Source of the DNA: JAGTRI01 sp964580405
GTDB taxonomy: Archaea; Thermoproteota; Bathyarchaeia; Bathyarchaeales; DTEX01
Reading direction: 5' to 3'
DNA: 19,936 bases
Assembly (NCBI GenBank): GCA_964580405.1
Contig: CAZOKM010000024.1
Span: forward strand, 1 to 19,936
Position numbers and translations under genes: made by a program. The notes below the pieces were generated by a model. That model was not told the origin of the DNA. It was given only the letters and a program-made list of their open reading frames with translations, and searched no databases. This document shows, in pieces, positions 14,089-19,936 of this stretch. How positions within the stretch are numbered: the first letter of the stretch is position 1; the number at the start of each line of letters is the position of its first letter.

Positions 14089-14098
14089 TATTTTATAA
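14089..14098 (-). promoter_or_regulatory. TATA box for the surface protein gene
   Basis: Reads CTTATAAAATAT on the minus strand; predicted transcript start near 14068, with the GGTG ribosome site immediately inside the leader. Confidence 0.5.
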
Positions 14099-14250
14099 GT
14101 CGTATTTAAAATATTTCAGAAACAATAATAATTTCAGGCTAAAAAAACGGTATCCCCGTCAAGCCCTTATGATAATCGTCACTACAAAAATTCATTGACA
14201 GTGTTATATTGTGAGTACACCGAAAACGTCGCTCGTTATTACTGATTATG

Positions 14251-14264
14251 GTAATTTTAATTAG
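14251..14264 (+). promoter_or_regulatory. TATA-like element for the PfkB kinase gene
   Basis: GTAATTTTAATTAG; predicted transcript start near 14283, about 25 bases before the GTG at 14308. Confidence 0.4.
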
Positions 14265-14294
14265 GTAGAATCATGCAAAAAGCCCTTGAACCGC

Positions 14295-14300
14295 GGAGGA
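14295..14300 (+). promoter_or_regulatory. Shine-Dalgarno site for the PfkB kinase gene
   Basis: GGAGGA seven bases before the GTG at 14308; it settles this GTG as the start. Confidence 0.65.
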
Positions 14301-14307
14301 ACCCTGC

Positions 14308-15285
14308 GTGTCTCTCGAAATCGTGAGCCTAGGCGAATTATTAGTTGAAATTATGCGGAAAGACCTGGATGTTCCTCACGACGTTCAGGGAACATACCTG
14401 GGACCTTACCCGAGCGGAGCACCCGCAATTTTCATCGACGCGGCTGCGCGCCTCGGTCTCAAATCGGGCTTCATCGGAGCCGTGGGGGACGACGGATTCG
14501 GCGACCTCCTACTCAGCCGCCTGAGGAAAAGCGGGGTCGACGTTGAGCACATCCGCGTCGCGAAGGGGTATACGACGGGCACGGCTTTCGTCATGTACTA
14601 TTCTACTGGCGAGAGGAAGTTCATTTTCCACCTTCGCCACTCCGCGGCTGGGCAGCTCAACGTGGGCGACGTGCGCCGCGACTACGTTTCGAAGGCGAGG
14701 TTCCTGCACGTGATGGGTTCGTCGCTGTCGATGAACGAGAGCGTCCAAAAAGCGTGCTACAAGGCAGTCGAGATTGCGAAGAGCACGGGCGCGATGGTGA
14801 CGTTCGACCCGAATCTCAGACCAGAACTCCTGGACGTTGACACGATAAGGAGAATCTGTAAGCCCGTCCTCAGCGCAAGCCAAATCGTGTTCCCGAGCAG
14901 GGACGAGGCAGCGGTTTTAACGGGAAAGAAGGACCCGCTTGAGGCTGCGCACGAGCTTCTGAAGATGGGTCCCCAAACCGCGGTCATCAAGATGGGAGCC
15001 ACGGGCGCCCTTGCGGTCACGGAGAAGGGCACGACTTTTGAGCCCGCCTTCCAAGTCAAGGAAGCCGACCCCACGGGGGCGGGAGACGTCTACGACGCGG
15101 CGTTCCTGTACGGCGTTCTCAGAAACCTGCCTTTAGGTAAGACCCTGGAGTTCGCGGGGGCTTCGGGGGCAATCAAGGTTACCAATTTTGGACCCATGGG
15201 CAGCCCCACATCGGTACGAGAGGTTGAGGAATTCATCAAAAACACGCCCAAAAAGCAGATGCCCAGAGAAATGCTGAATCTATAA
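14308..15285 (+). CDS. PfkB-family carbohydrate kinase (KDG-kinase/ribokinase-like)
   Basis: A 325-residue cytosolic sugar kinase of the ribokinase/PfkB family, which transfers the gamma phosphate of ATP to a sugar hydroxyl. Features: GELLVEI near 9-15, the N-terminal GG-type signature region at 35-62 (PSGAPAIFIDAAARLG, then FIGAVGDDGFG), the strand FDPNLRPEL at 166-174, and the anion-hole/catalytic motif DPTGAGD at 254-260 with catalytic base Asp260. FDPNLRPEL and the RHSAAG region recall 2-keto-3-deoxygluconate and related sugar-acid kinases, but the substrate cannot be fixed. In the catalytic motif the usual D-T-T/V reads D-P-T and the usual AF after GAGD reads VY. The start is GTG with a strong GGAGGA site. 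Gene composition is GC-rich compared with the nearby spacer. Confidence 0.9.
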   Translation: MSLEIVSLGELLVEIMRKDLDVPHDVQGTYLGPYPSGAPAIFIDAAARLGLKSGFIGAVGDDGFGDLLLSRLRKSGVDVEHIRVAKGYTTGTAFVMYYSTGERKFIFHLRHSAAGQLNVGDVRRDYVSKARFLHVMGSSLSMNESVQKACYKAVEIAKSTGAMVTFDPNLRPELLDVDTIRRICKPVLSASQIVFPSRDEAAVLTGKKDPLEAAHELLKMGPQTAVIKMGATGALAVTEKGTTFEPAFQVKEADPTGAGDVYDAAFLYGVLRNLPLGKTLEFAGASGAIKVTNFGPMGSPTSVREVEEFIKNTPKKQMPREMLNL

Positions 15286-15406
15286 AATTTTTCCCAACGC
15301 GTCCGCGTTCTTCGAAACCTCTTGCTGGTGTATATTATTCTTTTCTTTAGTCACATTTTGTGATTACGTTTTGAACTCTTCTTCTGTGCTCTCAAGTGGT
15401 GCCTTG

Positions 15407-15416
15407 ACTTTATATT
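15407..15416 (+). promoter_or_regulatory. TATA box for the 40-residue membrane protein gene
   Basis: CTTTATATTC centred about 42 bases before the ATG; predicted start near 15438, with GGTGA at 15443-15447 inside the short leader. Confidence 0.5.
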
Positions 15417-15453
15417 CGGAGCTCAAGGAATGTTTGGGACAAGGTGAAACGCG

Positions 15454-15576
15454 ATGGCAAAGAAGATTGAGGACCGAGTTTATGACAAGGAGGAAGGCCT
15501 GAAGAAGTTCCTGACCGACCTGTCCGGCGTCATAATCGGACTAATCGTGTACATTGTACTGCAGACTTTGCTCTAG
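15454..15576 (+). CDS. 40-residue single-pass membrane protein
   Basis: A small reading frame starting MAKKIEDRVYDKEEGLKKF, then a hydrophobic segment (about residues 24-40) containing VIIGLIVYIV and ending QTLL. It has a complete archaeal expression cassette: TATA box, short leader, GGTGA six bases before ATG, and a clean stop. The design (charged cytosolic N-terminus, C-terminal tail anchor) resembles small Sec-type subunits such as SecE or Sec61 beta in general shape, but I see no diagnostic SecE or Sec61 beta sequence and do not assign it. It sits alone between the PfkB kinase and the convergent PKD protein gene. Given the strength of its translation signals it is very likely expressed. 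It might be a subunit or regulator of a membrane complex. Confidence 0.75.
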   Translation: MAKKIEDRVYDKEEGLKKFLTDLSGVIIGLIVYIVLQTLL

Positions 15577-15694
15577 ATACTCATGCAGCTGAAAAAGAAA
15601 AATGGGGCTATGTCATCTAGCCTTATTTCATATAGACCTGTTCCACGGAATGCATTCGCCCATTATCTTGAAAACGAGGAGTAGCGCCGTTAAG

Positions 15695-18073
15695 TTATTG
15701 AGAGGATTTTTCTGGCTTCTTCTTGGGTTTCCGGCGCTTCCAAATCGAAGTCTTTGTGACCATCGTGTAACCTGTCTTTGTGAGCTCGTCATACTGTTTT
15801 TCGGCTTCCTGCCTGATTTCGGCGGTTTTCCAGCTGTAGTAGCTCGGGTTCAGCTCTTTGACGTCTGGGAACTGCTTCTCGAACTTGGCGACTTCCTTTT
15901 CGATGTATTCCTCTTTACTCACTTTGGACGTCCTTAGCACGTAGAATATTGCGATGGCGATCACGATGATCGGGATTGCTGTTACGGCTACGACCCAGAG
16001 CTTAAGCGGCGAGAAGAAGTTGTTGGGGTCCGTGTTGTCCAAGTACTCCCTTAGGTTGATTATTCCGTCTCCGTCGTTGTCCAGATACGCATCAGTCGCG
16101 TTGAGGGGGTCCAAGCCATGCGCTGTCTCCCACACATTCAGCATCCCGTCTCCGTCGGCATCGCTGTCATATATGTCAGGTATTGAGTCTCTGTCAGTGT
16201 CTCTTAGGACAGTAATAAAGGTTGTATCTGTGTTGTTGTTGCCAGCTTGGTCGAAAACGGTCAGCGAAACCGTGTAGTTCCCTGGACTCTCATACGTGCG
16301 GTTGATAATCATGCCGGAGCCGGTGCTCCCGTCCCCGAAATCCCATTCGTACCTAACGACGCCGACGTTGTCGGTTGAGTAGCAGCCGTTGAAGACTACC
16401 GTGCCACCCTCAGATATGGTTTGATTTGCGCCGGCTTCAGCGAAGGGACTCGTTATATCTAAGACCGTGACGGTGAGTTCGTCCGTTCCCCAGTTTCCAG
16501 CCGCGTCCGAAACGTTCAACGTGACGGTGTAGACGCCGGGCTTTGTGAAGAAGTTTTCCACAATCATGCCCGTCAACGTTGAATTTTCGGTTCCGACAAT
16601 GTTCCACACGTACAGAGACACGCCCACATTGTCGGTTGAGAGAGAACCGTTGAACGTAATCCACGTATCCTCATTCACGGTGTGGTTAAGTCCAGCCTCA
16701 GCCACGGGTTTTGTTATATCTAGTACCGTGACCTTGACCACGTCGGTGTTCGAGTTTCCCCCGATGTCGGTCACGTTAAGCGTGACGTAGTAGACGCCTG
16801 GATTGTGGAAGACGTATTCGGGGTCCACGCCCACCAAAGTCTTGGGGGAGCCGTCGACGAAGGTCCATTTGTAACTGGTTATGGCCTTGTTGTCCGTTGA
16901 GCCTAAGCCGTTGAAACTGAACGTTGCGTCCTCGTTCACCGTCAGGTCGGGTCCAGCATTGGCGACGGGAGGCGTCGTGTCGAGAACGGGGTAGCATCGG
17001 ACCCTGAGGACGAACTTGACCGTTGAGTCCCTGATGGTGACGTTGTGGTCGCCCTCGGAGGTTATCGGTATCGTAACCGTCGCGTTGAAAATGCCAGTAC
17101 CATTAGCGGTAGCGGTACCAATCAACGTGGCGTCGTCCCAGTAAATCCTGATGCTGCCTGGGTTGAACCACTGGCCCACCATAGTCAGCTGGCCTAAGAC
17201 CCTGACAAAAAGGCCGTAAACGATGTAAAGCGTGTTGTTCCCGAACATGCCTGCGCCTGTCAGGGTTATCTTTTGGGATTCCGAAAAAACCTGAGTTAAC
17301 CCTCTTCGGTACTCGTTGAAGGTGCTGTTGAAAGCTTGATCCGTGCTGTTCATTATCACCCTCAAAGTTATTGTAGAGTAGGAGCTCGAGTTAATCCCTG
17401 CAGGAATAACTTCACCCAGATCGGGAGCTGGCACAGTGTAGGCTACTTGGCCGTTTGCGTCAGCCGAATAGAAATTCACAATCGTTTTCCAGATGGTGCC
17501 ATTGTAATAACTTATGTTGACGTAATCGTTGGGGGGCAACGAGTACCCGTTGACCGTTATCGGCGTAAGACCTGGCCCCGACTCTGGGTAAATGTCGAAC
17601 GCGGCAGTGATTGTAAAGTACAAGTCCGAGACCGCTACGGTGGCTGATGACCCGTCGAAGGCTTTCATGAAGTATCTTCCCCCGGCGACTCCCACCGACT
17701 TGGGAATCGTCCCGTTAATCCAGTTGCTCCCGACGGTGTAGTTGGGGTAGCTCGTGGTGTCCACGGCGCTTCCTTTTATCTTGGCAACGGTGAAAGCCGG
17801 CCCGAACCTTACGTCGTCTTCGCTCAGAGACGAGTAGCCGTCTTTACTGAGGTACAGGGTCACCTGCCCGCCTGACCACGTGACCATGCCGAAATAGAGG
17901 CTTATGGTTTCGCCGACTTGAACCTCGATTATGGGGCTCGAGGGCACGATGGCGTTGATGAGGATGTTTCCCGTCGAGGCATAGCTTGGTTTTGGTGATG
18001 GCAGAACCGAAAGCGCCAAGAGCACAAAAAGAAGTATTGAGGTAACTTTTTGGGGGAATCTTGCGCCTTTCAT
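15695..18073 (-). CDS. Large PKD-domain surface protein with calcium-binding repeats and cytosolic tail
   Basis: A 792-residue exported protein. In numbering from the GTG at 18082 (three residues longer): signal peptide at 1-36 with core TSILLFVLLALSVL; beta-rich ligand or matrix region at about 38-368; three PKD domains at about 370-454, 457-543 and 545-627, each with the NGxxSTDN and GNxxTDxxxVTV-type motifs and ending in VLDIT or VLRD; thrombospondin type-3-like Asp-rich calcium repeats at 628-690 (DTDRDSIPD, DADGDG, DNDGDG); a membrane helix at about 693-716; and a cytosolic tail of about 79 residues that is charged and ends in WKRRKPKKKPEKSSQ. Many N-glycosylation sites are present outside the membrane. 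Likely a cell-surface or S-layer-associated adhesion protein. The start is ATG at 18073, five bases after GTGA; the in-frame GTG at 18082 is the alternative. The PKD repeats are also similar at DNA level. Confidence 0.88.
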   Translation of the reverse strand: MKGARFPQKVTSILLFVLLALSVLPSPKPSYASTGNILINAIVPSSPIIEVQVGETISLYFGMVTWSGGQVTLYLSKDGYSSLSEDDVRFGPAFTVAKIKGSAVDTTSYPNYTVGSNWINGTIPKSVGVAGGRYFMKAFDGSSATVAVSDLYFTITAAFDIYPESGPGLTPITVNGYSLPPNDYVNISYYNGTIWKTIVNFYSADANGQVAYTVPAPDLGEVIPAGINSSSYSTITLRVIMNSTDQAFNSTFNEYRRGLTQVFSESQKITLTGAGMFGNNTLYIVYGLFVRVLGQLTMVGQWFNPGSIRIYWDDATLIGTATANGTGIFNATVTIPITSEGDHNVTIRDSTVKFVLRVRCYPVLDTTPPVANAGPDLTVNEDATFSFNGLGSTDNKAITSYKWTFVDGSPKTLVGVDPEYVFHNPGVYYVTLNVTDIGGNSNTDVVKVTVLDITKPVAEAGLNHTVNEDTWITFNGSLSTDNVGVSLYVWNIVGTENSTLTGMIVENFFTKPGVYTVTLNVSDAAGNWGTDELTVTVLDITSPFAEAGANQTISEGGTVVFNGCYSTDNVGVVRYEWDFGDGSTGSGMIINRTYESPGNYTVSLTVFDQAGNNNTDTTFITVLRDTDRDSIPDIYDSDADGDGMLNVWETAHGLDPLNATDAYLDNDGDGIINLREYLDNTDPNNFFSPLKLWVVAVTAIPIIVIAIAIFYVLRTSKVSKEEYIEKEVAKFEKQFPDVKELNPSYYSWKTAEIRQEAEKQYDELTKTGYTMVTKTSIWKRRKPKKKPEKSSQ

Positions 18074-18120
18074 GATATTCACGTTCTCAATATTTTGGTG
18101 GTAGTGGTTTAATGGACTGA

Positions 18121-18129
18121 CTATATATG
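18121..18129 (-). promoter_or_regulatory. TATA box for the PKD protein gene
   Basis: Reads CATATATAG on the minus strand; predicted start near 18098, giving a 25-base leader to ATG 18073. Confidence 0.5.
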
Positions 18130-18139
18130 TTCAACTATT

Positions 18140-18161
18140 GAAACAGTTACGAAACAGTTAC
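18140..18161. repeat. Perfect tandem 11-mer upstream of the PKD gene promoter
   Basis: GAAACAGTTAC occurs twice head to tail at 18140-18150 and 18151-18161, starting about 11 bases upstream of the minus-strand TATA box. The spacing is one helical turn, so both copies face the same side of the DNA. A likely regulator binding site. Confidence 0.5.
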
Positions 18162-18275
18162 CTTCGCCGTTTCCCTCTTCGGCACGAGGAGACCAGTTTA
18201 ATTTATTATCAGTATCCTCTCATTTTGTTGTCAGTGTTCAAAGGTTCGCGCGCTAAAACGTAAACAACGGCTCCA

Positions 18276-18280
18276 GGAGG
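18276..18280 (+). promoter_or_regulatory. Shine-Dalgarno site for the URO-D family gene
   Basis: GGAGG nine bases before CTG 18290. It places the start upstream of the first TTG at 18311. Confidence 0.5.
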
Positions 18281-18289
18281 AATAAAACG

Positions 18290-19417
18290 CTGAACAGCAG
18301 AGAACGACTCTTGAGGGTTCTTCGAGGCGAGGAGCCGGACAGGGTTCCGATATCTCTTTATGAGTTCGACGGCTTCTACGACGGCTGGATACGCGGCTAC
18401 CCAGAGTACGTTGACATCCTCAATTATGCCGAGGGGAAGACCGACAAGCTGTATTTCTGGGGGCCCCCATATGACAAGCCAGTCTTATTCTATGGCGTGG
18501 TCGACGACCAAACCGTCAAGCGAGAAACTTGGAGAGAAAAAGGTTCAATGTTCACCAAGACCATTGTTATGACGCCCCGAGGCGAAGTTTCGACCCTCAG
18601 CAGGCAAGACGAGGGAATTCACACCTCGTGGACGCTCAAGCCGTTCTGCACGGACGAGGAGGACGCGAGGAAAATCCTGTCCCTTTCCTACGAGCCTTGG
18701 CAGCCAAACGTAGACTCGTTTTTTATGGTTGACAAAAAACTTGGCGGTTCAGGAATCGTTTTAGCGGACATTCCAGACGCTATTTGCCTGACGGTTGACC
18801 TTTTCGGTTTGTCGAGATTCCTCAACATTTATATTCGGAACAAATCGTTCGTCTTCGAGCTGATGGACTTTTTCCAAGAGCGGATATGCAACTACCTTGA
18901 ATACCTCCTCAGGAAGGGCGCTACAACGATGTACCGCATTTGCGGTCCCGAGTACGTTATTCCACCCTACCTGCATCCCCGCGAATTCGACAAGCTCGTG
19001 AAGTCGTACGACGTGAACCTCGTAAGCCTCCTTCACAAGTACAGCGGGTACGCTAGGCTTCACTCGCACGGCAAGGTCGCCAAGGTGCTGCCCGCAATTA
19101 AAGAGATGGGGGTCGACGCCATTGACCCATTGGAGCCCCCGCCGGACGGAGACGTCGAATTGGACGAAGCCCGAAGAATCCTCGGAGCTGAAACCGTGCT
19201 CATGGGCAACGTCGAGGAGAGGCTATTCGAAATCGGAACCAAAGCAGACGTCGAAAAACAGGTTAAGAGGGCAATCAAGCAGGCAGCAAGCACTGGTGGC
19301 TTCATCCTCTGCCCGACGGCTATGCCGATTACGACGCCTTTGAAAGGCAAGATTCAGCGGAACATCATCCACTACATTGACTGCGGACTGAAGTACGGGC
19401 AACTGAAGAAACGATGA
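18290..19417 (+). CDS. Uroporphyrinogen decarboxylase family protein (MtaA/MtbA-like)
   Basis: A 375-residue TIM-barrel protein of the URO-D superfamily. In archaea most members are not haem enzymes but methyltransferases that move methyl groups between corrinoid proteins and coenzyme M or other acceptors. The opening NSRERLLRVLRGEEPDRVPI is the family's usual start, and it is only complete if translation begins at CTG 18290, which has GGAGG nine bases upstream; the first conventional start, TTG at 18311, would cut off the conserved RER segment. A possible zinc site is seen: His258-Ser-His260-Gly (in ARLHSHGK) plus Cys341 (ILCPTAM), comparable in position with the HxC...C site of MtaA. DPLEPPPDGDV at about 279-289 is also typical. 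The haem-pathway Arg and Asp pocket of true HemE is not evident. No corrinoid protein is nearby. Confidence 0.85.
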   Translation: MNSRERLLRVLRGEEPDRVPISLYEFDGFYDGWIRGYPEYVDILNYAEGKTDKLYFWGPPYDKPVLFYGVVDDQTVKRETWREKGSMFTKTIVMTPRGEVSTLSRQDEGIHTSWTLKPFCTDEEDARKILSLSYEPWQPNVDSFFMVDKKLGGSGIVLADIPDAICLTVDLFGLSRFLNIYIRNKSFVFELMDFFQERICNYLEYLLRKGATTMYRICGPEYVIPPYLHPREFDKLVKSYDVNLVSLLHKYSGYARLHSHGKVAKVLPAIKEMGVDAIDPLEPPPDGDVELDEARRILGAETVLMGNVEERLFEIGTKADVEKQVKRAIKQAASTGGFILCPTAMPITTPLKGKIQRNIIHYIDCGLKYGQLKKR

Positions 19418-19445
19418 GCCGATGCCCTTCGTCAGTAAGTCGGCC

Positions 19446-19452
19446 TTTTTTT
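19446..19452 (+). terminator. T-run terminator after the URO-D family gene
   Basis: Seven consecutive T about 29 bases after the stop. It separates this gene from the next, which has its own TATA box. Confidence 0.45.
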
Positions 19453-19508
19453 ATTATTCCATGTGCGAATTATTTTCCATGTCATAAAAGTGGGAAAACA
19501 TAAATCTC

Positions 19509-19517
19509 CGTATAAAG
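19509..19517 (+). promoter_or_regulatory. TATA box for the terminal TIM-barrel gene
   Basis: CGTATAAAG; predicted transcript start near 19539, about nine bases before the ATG at 19548. Confidence 0.5.
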
Positions 19518-19547
19518 AAAATATCGGAGCACTGGTAGGCGAAGGTT

Positions 19548-19936
19548 ATGGCGAAACTCAAAATCGGTTTAGCACTCTGGTCTCTCGGGTCAATGGCGAC
19601 CGAAGACCAGCTTAAGCAGAGGTTAAGCACCGCCGTTGAGATAGGCGTAAAGTCCGTGCAGATGTGGTGCGTCGACAACGGCCCAGCCAGCCCGTGCGTC
19701 CTGGACCCCGACCGCTGCAAGGGAGCCAAAAGGAAGACGATGCTCGAGCTCGTCCATTCATACGGCTTAGCCATCAGCGGCTTCTGCGCGCAGCTCGAGG
19801 GACCGAGTACCCCCGGACACGGATGGCCCGGTTCAGCCCTAGGCGACCCCCGAGACCTGAAGGAGCGCGTGGAAAAGACGAAGAAGAGCCTCAAGCTCGC
19901 AGCGGACCTCAGCTCACCCGTCGTGACCACGCATCC
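19548..19936 (+). CDS. Sugar phosphate isomerase/epimerase-like TIM barrel, N-terminal part, cut by window edge
   Basis: The first 129 codons of a gene that runs off the window. The protein starts MAKLKIGLALWSLGS, the first strand of a xylose-isomerase-like barrel. It continues with AVEIGVKSVQMW (second strand and helix), a helix ending LVHSYGLAISGFCAQLEG, and LAADLSSPVVTTHPG-like sequence at the edge. These match AP_endonuc_2-type sugar isomerases/epimerases; the substrate is unknown and the catalytic half is missing. The start is ATG at 19548 with a TATA box at 19509-19517 and only a weak GGT ribosome site, so the leader is about nine bases. It differs in sequence from the other TIM barrel at 6715-7635. 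A long minus-strand frame over the same bases is a shadow of this gene. Confidence 0.85.
   Translation, partial: MAKLKIGLALWSLGSMATEDQLKQRLSTAVEIGVKSVQMWCVDNGPASPCVLDPDRCKGAKRKTMLELVHSYGLAISGFCAQLEGPSTPGHGWPGSALGDPRDLKERVEKTKKSLKLAADLSSPVVTTH

Noticed and set aside
15454..15576. SecE or Sec61 beta identity for the 40-residue protein
   Set aside because: Only size and topology fit; no diagnostic sequence is present.
16440..16990. Repeated DNA such as GTTATATCTA at about 16452 and 16713
   Set aside because: These are codons of the repeated PKD domain linkers (VLDIT), not a mobile or CRISPR repeat.
19454..19930. A 158-codon minus-strand frame at the window end
   Set aside because: It is antisense to the TIM-barrel gene that starts at 19548, which has a promoter and family motifs.
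1..19936. CRISPR arrays, insertion sequences, transposases, integrases and rRNA
   Set aside because: No regularly spaced repeats, terminal inverted repeats with a transposase frame, or rRNA-like sequence were seen on either strand.

Overview
The window reads as a chromosomal segment of an archaeon. It carries a proteasome beta subunit with a threonine active site, a tRNA-Ile gene that does not encode CCA, an archaeal beta-CASP RNA nuclease, glycosylation-rich surface proteins with signal peptides and membrane anchors, TATA boxes about 26-30 bases before many start codons (several of them leaderless), and GGTGA-type Shine-Dalgarno sites. Non-ATG starts are frequent. The gene mix (URO-D-like methyltransferase relatives, xylose-isomerase-like TIM barrels, a PfkB sugar kinase, PKD surface proteins) resembles Bathyarchaeia or a related Thermoproteota lineage. 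That placement is inference only.

Layout. 1-1706 (-): the N-terminal two thirds of a P-type calcium/cation ATPase, cut by the window edge. 1885-3715 (+): a nucleotidyltransferase-domain protein and a HAD phosphatase. 3736-4380 (-): proteasome beta, converging on the HAD gene. 4578-4652 (+): tRNA-Ile(GAT). 4653-6714: an AT-rich block with almost nothing before a two-gene minus-strand module, a leaderless ParA-type ATPase and a small unrecognised basic/helical partner. 6715-8365 (-): a sugar isomerase/epimerase-like TIM barrel with an unusual helical insertion, and an unrecognised 217-residue protein. 8512-8910 (+): a cupin. 8964-9533 (-): a LOG-like/TIGR00725-like nucleotide-binding protein. 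9748-11145 (+): an MBL/beta-CASP nuclease. 11193-12344 (-): a C45-type Ntn hydrolase. 12554-14059 (-): a membrane-anchored surface protein. 14308-15285 (+): a PfkB kinase. 15454-15576 (+): a 40-residue membrane protein. 15695-18073 (-): a large PKD surface protein. 18290-19417 (+): a URO-D family protein. 19548 to the window end (+): the start of a second TIM-barrel isomerase-like protein.

Most genes look singly transcribed: orientations alternate and nearly every gene has its own TATA box. The clear exception is the ParA pair, where the second reading frame is open from the end of the first. The PfkB kinase and the two TIM-barrel proteins suggest sugar or sugar-acid metabolism, and the URO-D protein suggests methyl-group or corrinoid chemistry, but they do not form an obvious operon. 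The best candidates for something undescribed are the ParA/partner module beside the tRNA with a nearby 10-base-period repeat, the TIM barrel with the insertion, the 40-residue membrane protein, and a perfect tandem 11-mer upstream of the PKD gene promoter.
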